Assembly (NCBI RefSeq): GCF_000715505.1
Contig: NZ_JHEH01000019.1
Location: 1-64,000 of the forward strand
From: Thioclava dalianensis
GTDB lineage: Bacteria; Pseudomonadota; Alphaproteobacteria; Rhodobacterales; Rhodobacteraceae
DNA length: 64,000 nt
Direction of reading: 5' to 3'
Shown here: piece after piece, positions 1 through 7,495 of the stretch
How the letters are laid out: every line of letters begins with the position of its first letter
Numbering within the stretch: the stretch's first letter is position 1
Translations under genes and position numbers: made by a program
Notes under the pieces: generated by a model
The model's input: the letters and a program-made list of their open reading frames with translations, nothing else
Databases searched by the model: none
Told to the model about the DNA's origin: nothing

Positions 1-536
1 GGCTGGCCTGCGCCGCCGATGAGATCTGGGCCGATACGACCTCGGTGGTGGGCTCTATCGGCGTGATCTCGTCAGGCTTCGGGCTTGATCAGTTCATCGG
101 GCGCCACGGCATCGAGCGCCGCGTGCACACGGCGGGCGGCTCGAAAAGCTTCATGGATCCCTTCCGCCCCGAAAAGGAAGAAGACATAGCCCGGCTCAAG
201 CGGCTGCTTGAAGATATGCATGACAGTTTCAAAGACTACGTCCGTGCCCGGCGTGGCGCGAAACTGGCCAGTGATCGCGACCTTTTCACCGGCGATATCT
301 GGACCGGGCGGCAGGCGCTGGCCGAGGCGACCGGACTGATCGACGGCATCGGCCATGCCGTGCCCAAGCTCAAAGAGCTCTATGGCAAGAATGTCCGTAC
401 CGTGGCCTATGCCCCCAAACGCTCGATCTTCCGACGCTTTGGCGCAAGCCTTGGTACCGAGATGGGAGCGGGGGCTTCCGGCGCGCTGATCGACGCCGCC
501 GAAGACCGTGCCCTCTGGGCGCGCTACGGGCTGTAG
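1..536 (+). CDS. S49 family (SppA/SohB-like) signal peptide peptidase, 5'-truncated
   Basis: Only the C-terminal part is in the window; the frame is open from base 3 to the TAG at 534-536, so the true start lies upstream. The visible protein begins with ACAADEIWA and VGSIGVI, the segment that follows the catalytic serine strand in S49 serine peptidases, then FTGDIWTGRQALAEATGLID, the conserved 'G.vwtG.qA...GLiD' motif of this family. S49 peptidases sit at the inner membrane and cleave leftover signal peptides or membrane proteins. The nucleophile serine itself is off the edge and cannot be checked. The next gene begins four bases after the stop, so the two are probably co-transcribed. Family assignment is firm; substrate is unknown. 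Confidence 0.85.
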   Translation, partial: LACAADEIWADTTSVVGSIGVISSGFGLDQFIGRHGIERRVHTAGGSKSFMDPFRPEKEEDIARLKRLLEDMHDSFKDYVRARRGAKLASDRDLFTGDIWTGRQALAEATGLIDGIGHAVPKLKELYGKNVRTVAYAPKRSIFRRFGASLGTEMGAGASGALIDAAEDRALWARYGL

Positions 537-540
537 AGCG

Positions 541-714
541 ATGTTGATCAAAGGCATGACACTGTTTCTGGTGGTGATGATGGTGCTTGCGATGTTCGGC
601 AAGCTCCGCGTCCCCGGACGCAAAGGCACGCCCCGGCTGGCCGCGCGCTGCCAGTCCTGCAAGCGCCCCCTGATCGGGCGCTCCCCCTGCGCGTGCAAAC
701 AAGGGAAGCGTTAA
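541..714 (+). CDS. Small membrane-anchored Cys-rich protein, 57 aa
   Basis: Unknown function. The ATG at 541 lies four bases after the peptidase stop and the TAA overlaps the ATG of the antiporter (TAATG), so it is held in an operon between them. Residues about 5-19 are one hydrophobic helix; the cytoplasmic tail is basic (KLRVPGRKGT, RLAAR) and ends with four cysteines, C37-x2-C40 and C50-x-C52, spaced like a short zinc ribbon. An earlier in-frame GTG at 508 would overlap the peptidase by about 30 bases and is less likely. I recall similar short proteins as hypothetical in Rhodobacterales but cannot name a family. The tight translational coupling argues that it is real. Confidence 0.65.
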   Translation: MLIKGMTLFLVVMMVLAMFGKLRVPGRKGTPRLAARCQSCKRPLIGRSPCACKQGKR

Positions 715-1694
715 TGATACTCGATCTCGTGTTGATCGCGATCGGGCTGGGTTTGCTCGTCGTGGCGGGTGACTTTCTGGTCAAGGGCGCCGTGGCGCTC
801 TCTTTGCGGTTTGGCATTCCGGCGCTGATCGTCAGCCTGACGGTTGTCGCCTTCGGCACCTCCGCACCCGAGCTGATGGTCTCGATTGCAGCGGTACTCG
901 ATCATGCACCCAGTATCGCGCTGGGCAATGTCGTGGGCTCTAACATCGCCAATATCCTTCTGGTGCTGGGCATTCCGGCGATTATTTCGGCCATTCGCAC
1001 GGATGAGCATGACACCCGCGAGAGCCTTGTCTTGATGCTCGCCGCGACGGTTTTGTTCATCGTGATCGCCCTGCTTGGGCCGATCCGCTGGCCGCAGGCG
1101 CTGATCTTGCTGGCGGGGCTGGGCGCGATCTTGTTCCGACAGATGCGCCAAGCCCTCTCGCACCGCGCCGAGCGCAATGGCACCTCCGATGGCGACGTGC
1201 TCGCAGACGACGGTCTTGAGGATGCCGATGCTGAGATGCCGGGCGTGCGCATCGTGCTTTGCCTGCTGGCGGGCCTGATCGGGCTGCCGCTCGGGGCCAA
1301 CCTGCTGGTCGATGGCGCAAGCGATATCGCCAAGGCGCTGGGCGTCTCGGATGCGGTGATCGGGCTAACGCTGGTGGCCGTCGGCACATCGCTGCCCGAA
1401 CTGGCCACCTCGATCTCCGCCGCCGTGAAAGGCCGCGCCGATGTGGCGCTTGGCAACGTGATCGGCTCAAATATCTTCAACCTGCTCTGCATCATCGGCG
1501 TGGCGGGGCTGTTTGGCACGATCCCGGTGCCGCTGCAAATGCGTCAGCTCGACCTGTGGGTGATGCTGGCCGCCTCGCTCTTGCTGGTGCCGTTCATTTT
1601 CGGCCACCGGGTGATCGGGCGTTGGATGGGCATCGCGTTCACCTCGGCCTATCTTGCCTATGTGCTGGCCCTGCTGATCGGAGGATATGTATGA
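714..1694 (+). CDS. Calcium/sodium antiporter (CaCA family, YrbG-like)
   Basis: Inner-membrane cation antiporter of 326 residues, about ten membrane helices. It shows the two inverted alpha repeats that define the CaCA superfamily: residues 41-58 contain VVAFGTSAPEL followed by GNVVGSNIANI, and the second half repeats this as LVAVGTSLPEL followed by GNVIGSNIFNL. The Glu of each APEL/LPEL and the Asn of each GSN are the expected cation ligands. The two halves are joined by an acidic loop (about residues 150-180, rich in D and E). The ATG chosen overlaps the upstream stop as TAATG; an upstream GTG at 693 lies inside the preceding gene. Its own stop overlaps the next start (ATGA). Whether Ca or another divalent ion is exported is not visible. 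Confidence 0.9.
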   Translation: MILDLVLIAIGLGLLVVAGDFLVKGAVALSLRFGIPALIVSLTVVAFGTSAPELMVSIAAVLDHAPSIALGNVVGSNIANILLVLGIPAIISAIRTDEHDTRESLVLMLAATVLFIVIALLGPIRWPQALILLAGLGAILFRQMRQALSHRAERNGTSDGDVLADDGLEDADAEMPGVRIVLCLLAGLIGLPLGANLLVDGASDIAKALGVSDAVIGLTLVAVGTSLPELATSISAAVKGRADVALGNVIGSNIFNLLCIIGVAGLFGTIPVPLQMRQLDLWVMLAASLLLVPFIFGHRVIGRWMGIAFTSAYLAYVLALLIGGYV

Positions 1695-2467
1695 AACGCG
1701 CATTGATCACCGGCGGTGCCAAGCGGCTGGGACGCGCGATGGCGCTCTATCTTGCAGGCCGCGGCATCGATGTCGCGATCCATTACAACGGCTCGGCCGA
1801 GGCGGCCGAGGCTACGGCGAAAGAGGCGCGCGCTCTTGGCGTGCGGGCCTCCGTCGTTCAAGCCGATCTGCTGGAGGAGGCCGCGACCGCGACGCTCATC
1901 GCGCGCGCCTCCGAGAGCCTTGGCGGTCCGCTGGACATCCTGATCAACAATGCCTCGATCTTCGAATATGACACGATCCACAGCGCGACCCGCGAAAGCT
2001 GGGACCGGCATTTCGACTCGAACCTGCGCGCGCCCTTTGTGCTGATACAGGATTTCGCCCAGCAGGCGCCGAAAGCCGAGATGCGCGACGGTGAGCCGCG
2101 CGCCCGGGCGCTTGTGCTCAATATGCTCGATCAGCGGGTGCGCAAGCTGACGCCGGAATTCATGACCTACACGCTGGCCAAGATGGGCCTGTGGACGCTG
2201 ACCCGGACCGCGGCGCAAGCGCTCGCCCCCGATATCCGGGTCAATGCTATCGGCCCCGGCCCGACCTTACAGGGCGCGCGGCAATCTGAAGAGCACTTCA
2301 CGCGCCAGCGGGCAGCGACGATCCTTGAGCGTGGTGCGAACCCCGAGGATATCTGCGCGGCTTTGGGATATTTCCTCGAGGCGCCAGCGGTGACGGGCCA
2401 GTTGATTTGCGCCGATGGTGGCCAACATCTTGGCTGGCAGACCCCTGATGTTCTGGGGCCGGAATGA
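1691..2467 (+). CDS. SDR family oxidoreductase, pteridine-reductase/FolM-like
   Basis: NAD(P)H-dependent short-chain dehydrogenase of 258 residues. The Rossmann motif TGGAKRLG is at residues 7-14, NNAS at 86-89, and the catalytic pair Y160-x3-K164 (YTLAK). The usual catalytic Ser is replaced by Asp in NMLDQ (D147), the arrangement known from pteridine reductase PTR1 and dihydromonapterin reductase FolM. A role in reducing dihydrofolate or dihydromonapterin is therefore inferred, not shown. The ATG at 1691 overlaps the antiporter stop (ATGA). The gene is followed by an AT-rich gap and uvrC, an order I associate with Rhodobacterales. Confidence 0.82.
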   Translation: MKRALITGGAKRLGRAMALYLAGRGIDVAIHYNGSAEAAEATAKEARALGVRASVVQADLLEEAATATLIARASESLGGPLDILINNASIFEYDTIHSATRESWDRHFDSNLRAPFVLIQDFAQQAPKAEMRDGEPRARALVLNMLDQRVRKLTPEFMTYTLAKMGLWTLTRTAAQALAPDIRVNAIGPGPTLQGARQSEEHFTRQRAATILERGANPEDICAALGYFLEAPAVTGQLICADGGQHLGWQTPDVLGPE

Positions 2468-2759
2468 CGCGAAACGCGTGGACCCTACGGCAAGTTGTGC
2501 ACCCTGGAAGAATCAGTCACATGGCCGTCACAAAAGTATTAATACTTTCAATCACTTGGCACGTATTGATTTTTTTATCTTTAAAAATCAAAAGGTTAAA
2601 AAGTCGCTCAAAATTTAGGCAAGCCATGGGAAACGTAAGGTACACTGAGCAAAAGCGCGTTCACGGGAATTTGCCAACAGAGTTATCCCCAGTTTTGGTG
2701 GACATGTTTTTCCTTGATCCGGCGCGTCTAAGGGTGCAGCCAATCCGAAGAATCGAAGC
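2468..2759. other. AT-rich intergenic region upstream of uvrC
   Basis: 292 bases without a convincing gene. The stretch 2530-2625 is strikingly A+T-rich for this genome and contains a perfect 16-bp palindrome (2533-2548). The A/T run could be an UP-element-like promoter stimulus for uvrC. A TTATCCCCA at 2683-2691 is one base off a DnaA box but is single. No GAAC-N7-GAAC alphaproteobacterial LexA site was seen. Confidence 0.5.
2533..2548. promoter_or_regulatory. Perfect 16-bp palindrome, candidate operator
   Basis: AAAGTATTAATACTTT reads identically on both strands. It lies about 220 bases before uvrC and 65 bases after the SDR stop, inside the AT-rich island. Without a T-run directly after it and with only A/T-rich arms it is a poor terminator, so a dimeric repressor site is the better guess. 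The binding protein is unknown. Confidence 0.4.
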
Positions 2760-2765
2760 GTGCTC

Positions 2766-4673
2766 ATGAACGACGATGATGACACACCCGAGATGACCCA
2801 GCCGCCCGCCGCGACCCGCCCCGCGCATGGGTTGACGGGCCATGCGCTGATCGCGGATTACCTCAAGCGGCTCGATGGATCGCCGGGCGTCTACCGGATG
2901 CTCAACGCCAAGGGCGAGATCCTCTATGTTGGCAAGGCGCGCAACCTCAAGGCGCGCGTGTCGAACTATGCGCGGCCCTCAGGGCATTCGGCGCGGATCG
3001 CGCGGATGATCCATGAAACCGCCTCGATGATGTTTCTCACGACCCGCACCGAGACCGAGGCGCTGCTGCTTGAGCAAAACCTGATCAAGCAACTCAAGCC
3101 GCGCTACAACGTGCTCGCGCGCGACGACAAGAGCTTCCCCAACATCCTGATTGCGACCGACCACCCCTTCCCCAAGATCTCCAAGCATCGCGGGGCGCGC
3201 AAGGATAAGGGCCATTACTTCGGCCCCTTTGCCAGCGCCGGTGCGGTGAACCGCACGCTCAACCATCTTGAGCGGGTGTTCTTGCTGCGCAACTGCTCGG
3301 ATGCGATGTTCGACAGCCGCACGCGCCCGTGCCTGCAATATCAGATCAAGCGCTGTTCTGGCCCTTGCGTGGGCAAAATCTCGGAGGCCGATTACGACGC
3401 GCTTGTCGCCGATGCCAAGCGCTTCCTCGAAGGGCGCTCGACCACGATCCAGCGCGAGCTGGCCGAACAGATGCAAAAGGCCTCGGAAGAAATGGAATTC
3501 GAGCGGGCGGCCGCCCTGCGCGACCGGATCAAGGCGCTGACCAATGTCCAGCAAAGCCAGGGGATCAACCCGCGTGGCGTGGCCGAGGCGGATGTGATCG
3601 CGCTCCATTCCGAGGGTGGGCAGGCCTGTGTGCAGGTCTTCTTCATCCGCGGCAATCAAAGCTGGGGCAATCACGACTTCTACCCCAAGACGGGCTCGGG
3701 TGCCGAGGCCCCCGAGATCCTGCAGGCTTTCATCGCGCAGTTCTACACGCATCGCCCGCCGCCGCGCCTGCTGCTGCTCTCGCATCCGGTCGAGGATACC
3801 GAGCTGCTGGCGGAGTTCCTCTCCGAGCGCGCCGAGCGCCGCGTCGAGATCGCCGTGCCACAGCGGGGCGAAAAGGCCGAGCTGGTCGAGAATGCCGCGC
3901 GCAATGCCCGCGAAAGCCTTGGACGGAAGATGTCGGAAAGTGCGGCGCAGGCCAAACTGCTCGAAGGCGTGGCCGAGGCTTTCGGGCTCGACGCCCCTCC
4001 CAAGCGGATCGAGGTCTACGACAACTCGCATATCCAAGGTGCCCATGCCGTGGGCGGGATGATCGTGGCAGGCCCCGAGGGCTATATCAAAAGCCAGTAC
4101 CGCAAGTTCAACATCAAGAATATCGACCTCACCCCGGGCGACGATTTCGGCATGATGAAAGAGGTTCTGACGCGCCGTTTCGCGCGGCTTTTGAAGGAAG
4201 ATCCCGACCGCCAGACCGAGGCATGGCCCGACCTTTTGCTGATCGACGGCGGCGCGGGGCAGGTCTCGGCGGTGCATGAGATCATGGCCGAGATGGGCGT
4301 GACCGATATCCCGATGGTGGGCGTGGCCAAGGGCATCGACCGCGACCACGGCAAGGAAGAGTTCCACCGGACCGGCCAGCGCCCCTTCGCCCTGCCCCGC
4401 CAAAGCCCGGTGCTTTACTACATCCAGCGCCTGCGCGACGAGGCGCACCGCTGGGCCATCGGCACCCACCGCGCGAAACGCGCCAAGGCACAAATGGCTA
4501 ACCCGCTCGATGAGGTGCCGGGGATCGGCGCGACGCGCAAACGCGCGCTGCTGTTGCATTTCGGATCGGCCAAAGCGGTCAGCCGGGCCGCTCCCATTGA
4601 TCTGATGGAAGTCGAGGGAATCTCCGAGGCAATGGCCGAGACGATCCACAATTTCTTCAACGAGAAAGGCTGA
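2766..4673 (+). CDS. uvrC: Excinuclease ABC subunit C
   Basis: Nucleotide excision repair endonuclease that makes the 3' and 5' incisions around a lesion marked by UvrAB. The N-terminal GIY-YIG nuclease is present (SPGVYRM, then [12 protein letters not shown] near residues 41-67). A UVR helix pair that binds UvrB follows ([19 protein letters not shown]). The C-terminal RNase H-like nuclease shows YDNSHIQG and LLIDGGAGQ with its acidic residues, and the protein ends with a double helix-hairpin-helix ([15 protein letters not shown]). The length, about 635 residues, is normal. Two starts are possible, GTG 2760 and ATG 2766; neither has a strong ribosome site and I list the ATG. The downstream radical SAM gene starts one base after the stop codon. 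Confidence 0.97.
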   Translation: MNDDDDTPEMTQPPAATRPAHGLTGHALIADYLKRLDGSPGVYRMLNAKGEILYVGKARNLKARVSNYARPSGHSARIARMIHETASMMFLTTRTETEALLLEQNLIKQLKPRYNVLARDDKSFPNILIATDHPFPKISKHRGARKDKGHYFGPFASAGAVNRTLNHLERVFLLRNCSDAMFDSRTRPCLQYQIKRCSGPCVGKISEADYDALVADAKRFLEGRSTTIQRELAEQMQKASEEMEFERAAALRDRIKALTNVQQSQGINPRGVAEADVIALHSEGGQACVQVFFIRGNQSWGNHDFYPKTGSGAEAPEILQAFIAQFYTHRPPPRLLLLSHPVEDTELLAEFLSERAERRVEIAVPQRGEKAELVENAARNARESLGRKMSESAAQAKLLEGVAEAFGLDAPPKRIEVYDNSHIQGAHAVGGMIVAGPEGYIKSQYRKFNIKNIDLTPGDDFGMMKEVLTRRFARLLKEDPDRQTEAWPDLLLIDGGAGQVSAVHEIMAEMGVTDIPMVGVAKGIDRDHGKEEFHRTGQRPFALPRQSPVLYYIQRLRDEAHRWAIGTHRAKRAKAQMANPLDEVPGIGATRKRALLLHFGSAKAVSRAAPIDLMEVEGISEAMAETIHNFFNEKG

Positions 4674-4674
4674 G

Positions 4675-5745
4675 ATGACCGATCACAGCCCGCCCGCCCG
4701 CGCGCTTACCCGCGTGACCGATCTGGAACGCTCCGGGCTGACCGAGCCGCAGGGGCGCGCCGATCTGGAGCGCGTGGCGCAAGAGTTTCGCATCCGAGTG
4801 ACGCCCGAGATGCGCGGCGCAATCTCCACGCCCGCCGACCCGGTGGCCGCGCAATTCGTGCCCTCGGCACATGAATTGCATATCCGGCCCGAAGAGCTGG
4901 GCGATCCGATCGGGGATGACGCCCATTCCCCGGTGCCGGGCCTGACCCATCGCTACCCTGACCGGGTGATTTTGCACATCACGAAGACCTGCGATGTCTA
5001 TTGCCGGTTCTGCTTTCGGCGCGAGACCGTGGGCGAGATAGGCCCGCTGCCCGAAGCTCAGTTGGACGCAGCACTTGAATACATTGCCGCCACCCCCGCG
5101 ATCCGCGAAGTGATCCTGACCGGGGGCGATCCGCTGACGCTCTCACCGCGCAGATTAGGCGCGGTGCTCGATCGGCTGGGCGCGATTGCGCATCTCGACC
5201 AGATCCGGCTGCATACGCGGGTGCCGGTGGTTGCCCCCGAGCGGATCACGGAAGCGCTGTGCGAGAGGCTGCGCGCGGCCCCGACGGTCTGGATCGTGCT
5301 GCATACGAATGTCGCGCAGGAACTGACGGAGGCGGCCCGCGGTGCTATCGCGCGGCTGGTCGATCACGGCATCCCGTTGCTCTCGCAGACCGTGCTTTTG
5401 CGCGGGGTCAATGCGGATCCCGACACGCTTGAGGCGCTGATGCGCGCGCTGACCGCTCTGCGGGTGAAGCCCTATTACCTGCATCACTGCGACCTTGCGC
5501 GGGGCACTTCGCATTTCCGCACGACACTGGCGGAGGGGCGCGCCGTGATGGCCGAGTTGGCGCGGCGGTGCTCGGGCACGATGATACCGCGCTATGTGCT
5601 CGATATTCCGGGCGGATTTGGCAAAGTCGAGATCACCGCCGATCATGTCGCCCCGACTGGCACCGCAGGCCAATGGCGGATCACGGACCGTCAGGGCCGT
5701 GTTCACGATTACGCAGACCCGTCGCGCATATTCGATCCCGAGTGA
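4675..5745 (+). CDS. Lysine-2,3-aminomutase-like radical SAM protein (EpmB/KamA family)
   Basis: Radical S-adenosylmethionine, PLP-dependent enzyme of 356 residues. The [4Fe-4S] cluster motif C-x3-C-x2-C is at C106, C110 and C113 (CDVYCRFC), and the PLP-binding Lys lies in the family motif PGGFGK near residue 317. The SAM-binding GGDPL also appears (LTGGDPLTL). The family converts L-alpha-lysine to beta-lysine, either free (KamA) or for modifying elongation factor P (EpmB). The length, short for clostridial KamA and near EpmB, favours the EF-P role, but neither efp nor epmA is in the window. It starts one base after uvrC and is followed by pgsA after a short gap. Confidence 0.85.
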   Translation: MTDHSPPARALTRVTDLERSGLTEPQGRADLERVAQEFRIRVTPEMRGAISTPADPVAAQFVPSAHELHIRPEELGDPIGDDAHSPVPGLTHRYPDRVILHITKTCDVYCRFCFRRETVGEIGPLPEAQLDAALEYIAATPAIREVILTGGDPLTLSPRRLGAVLDRLGAIAHLDQIRLHTRVPVVAPERITEALCERLRAAPTVWIVLHTNVAQELTEAARGAIARLVDHGIPLLSQTVLLRGVNADPDTLEALMRALTALRVKPYYLHHCDLARGTSHFRTTLAEGRAVMAELARRCSGTMIPRYVLDIPGGFGKVEITADHVAPTGTAGQWRITDRQGRVHDYADPSRIFDPE

Positions 5746-5790
5746 TGCAGCCTCTTCCGCTTTTCGAAACCTGCCGTTAGGTTGCCAGCC

Positions 5791-6420
5791 ATGAGATGGA
5801 ACCTACCGAATATCCTGACTGTGCTCAGATTGTTGGCAGCCCCCGGCGTGGCTGTCATGTTCTTGTATTTCCATCGCCCTTGGGCCGATTGGTTCGCTTT
5901 GGCCCTTTTCGTGGGAGCGGCGGTCACCGACTGGTTCGATGGCTATCTCGCGCGCGCGTGGAAACAGGAAAGCAAGTTCGGTGCGATGCTCGATCCGATT
6001 GCCGACAAGGTGATGGTGGTGATCGCGCTGGTCGTGCTGACGGGCTACTCGGGAATGAACCCCTGGCTGATCCTGCCAGCCACGGTGATCTTGTTCCGCG
6101 AAGTCTTCGTTTCCGGACTGCGGGAGTTTCTGGGCGCCGATGCGGGCCGCCTGCGCGTCACCAAGCTCGCCAAATGGAAAACCACCGCGCAGATGGTCGC
6201 GATTGCAGTGCTGTTTCTGGGCACCGGCCTAGCCTATCTCGAGCAAGGCCGCGCCCCGCGCGCCGGCGAGGGGGACATTCCGCTTGGCCTGAGCCCGGCA
6301 GATATCGCGACGCATATCGGACTGATGCTGATCTGGATCGCCGCGATCCTGACCGCGATCACCGGCTGGGACTATTTCCGCAAGGCCCTGCCCTATCTCA
6401 GGGAGCCCGGCGATGATTGA
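5791..6420 (+). CDS. pgsA: CDP-diacylglycerol-glycerol-3-phosphate 3-phosphatidyltransferase
   Basis: Makes phosphatidylglycerophosphate from CDP-diacylglycerol and glycerol-3-phosphate at the inner membrane, the first step to phosphatidylglycerol and cardiolipin. The CDP-alcohol phosphotransferase signature is complete: D47-x2-D50-G51-x2-A54-R55-x8-G64-x3-D68-x3-D72. Several hydrophobic helices surround it (about residues 15-27, 33-46, 75-90, 95-108, 135-150, 175-195). I chose ATG 5791; a TTG three codons upstream gives no advantage. The stop lies 8 bases inside moaD, so translation is coupled to the molybdopterin genes. Confidence 0.95.
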   Translation: MRWNLPNILTVLRLLAAPGVAVMFLYFHRPWADWFALALFVGAAVTDWFDGYLARAWKQESKFGAMLDPIADKVMVVIALVVLTGYSGMNPWLILPATVILFREVFVSGLREFLGADAGRLRVTKLAKWKTTAQMVAIAVLFLGTGLAYLEQGRAPRAGEGDIPLGLSPADIATHIGLMLIWIAAILTAITGWDYFRKALPYLREPGDD

Positions 6421-6661
6421 CGTTCTCTATTTCGCTTGGGTCCGCGAGCGCATCGGCCTGCCGCGCGAGACGCTTGAGACGCAGGCGGCGACCGTGGCCG
6501 ATCTGGTGACCGAGCTCAAGGCGCGCGAGCCGCGCTACGAGGCCGCCTTTGCCGATCTGTCGGCGTTGCGCGTGGCGCTCGATCAGGAGCTGTCGGAGTT
6601 CGACGCCCCGCTCAAGGGCGTGCGCGAGGTGGCGTTCTTCCCGCCGATGACGGGGGGCTGA
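6413..6661 (+). CDS. moaD: Molybdopterin synthase small subunit
   Basis: 82-residue beta-grasp sulfur carrier. The C-terminus ends in TGG; the double glycine is adenylated and thiocarboxylated, then donates sulfur to cyclic pyranopterin monophosphate within the MoaD-MoaE complex. The start overlaps the pgsA end by 8 bases and the next start (moaE) is one base after its stop. The molybdopterin cofactor would be needed by the YdeP-type oxidoreductase encoded at 11.3-13.6 kb. Confidence 0.93.
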   Translation: MIDVLYFAWVRERIGLPRETLETQAATVADLVTELKAREPRYEAAFADLSALRVALDQELSEFDAPLKGVREVAFFPPMTGG

Positions 6662-6662
6662 G

Positions 6663-7103
6663 ATGAAGATCTCGGTGCAAGCCGCCCCCTTCGATCTGGG
6701 CGCGGAACTGTCTGAGTTTGGCACCGGACGCGCCGATGTGGGGGCCGTCGTGAGCTTCACCGGGATCGTGCGCGACGATAGCGGGCAGATGCACGCGCTT
6801 GAGCTGGAGCATTACCCCGGCATGACCGAGGCCGCGATCACCCGGATTGCGCAAGAGGCCGTGGAGCGCTGGGATCTGGCGGATGCGCTGGTGATCCACA
6901 GGCATGGGCGGCTGGCGATTGGCGAGACGATCATGATGGTCGCGACCGCCGCGCGCCACCGCGCCGCAGCCTTTGAGGCGGCCGAGTTTTTGATGGATTA
7001 CCTCAAATCCCGCGCGCCCTTCTGGAAGAAAGAGCACGGGCCCGGCGGCACCTCATGGGTTGAGGCCAAAGACACCGACGAGGCCGCGCTCAAACGCTGG
7101 TGA
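6663..7103 (+). CDS. moaE: Molybdopterin synthase catalytic subunit
   Basis: 146-residue large subunit of molybdopterin synthase. Family landmarks are GAVVSFTGIVRD at about residues 27-38, LELEHYPGM and HRHGRLAIGE, and the C-terminal FWKKE with the active-site lysines that face the MoaD C-terminus. It follows moaD by one base. Its stop codon abuts the stop codon of the convergent HIT gene with no gap (7103/7104), so there is no room for a separate terminator. Confidence 0.95.
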   Translation: MKISVQAAPFDLGAELSEFGTGRADVGAVVSFTGIVRDDSGQMHALELEHYPGMTEAAITRIAQEAVERWDLADALVIHRHGRLAIGETIMMVATAARHRAAAFEAAEFLMDYLKSRAPFWKKEHGPGGTSWVEAKDTDEAALKRW

Positions 7104-7484
7104 TCAGCGCATCACCACCATCGGGCCAAGCGGACGCCCGGCCAGAATATGCAGATGGAAATGCGGCACTTCCTGCACGCCGTTCTCGCCCGCATTGGTG
7201 ATCGCGCGATAGCCATCCCCGCCCTCGCCCGGCTCCACGCCAAGCGCGGTACAGATCCGGCCTGCGGTGCGGTGGAAATCGAGGATCTCTGCGTCGGAGG
7301 CGGCGTTGCAGAAGTGATCGAAGCTCACATAGGCCCCCTTGGGAATGACCAGCACATGCTCGGGTGCCTTGGGCGCGATGTCGCGAAACGCCAGCGTGTG
7401 CTCAGTTTCGAGAACGGTATTATTGGGGATCTCGCCGCGCAGGATCTTGGCGAAAATGTTCTGATCGTCGTAGCTATAGGCCAT
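7104..7484 (-). CDS. HIT family protein (HINT-like nucleotide hydrolase)
   Basis: 126-residue histidine triad protein. The triad H108-x-H110-x-H112 lies in HFHLHILAGR and a further conserved stretch is APEHVLVIPK (residues 40-49). HINT proteins hydrolyse adenosine phosphoramidates and acyl-adenylates; the physiological substrate is not known. It lies downstream of the glycosyltransferase on the same strand, with 11 bases between them, so it may be co-transcribed with it, which does not imply shared function. Confidence 0.93.
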   Translation of the reverse strand: MAYSYDDQNIFAKILRGEIPNNTVLETEHTLAFRDIAPKAPEHVLVIPKGAYVSFDHFCNAASDAEILDFHRTAGRICTALGVEPGEGGDGYRAITNAGENGVQEVPHFHLHILAGRPLGPMVVMR

Positions 7485-7495
7485 GGCGCGCCTCC

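Noticed and set aside
2683-2691. DnaA-box-like TTATCCCCA upstream of uvrC, hint of a replication origin
   Set aside because: Single site with one mismatch; no dnaA, dnaN, parAB, repABC or other boxes near it.
2979-4649. 556-aa open frame antisense to uvrC
   Set aside because: Shadow of a well-supported gene in high-GC DNA; Arg/His/Gln-rich composition and no domain.
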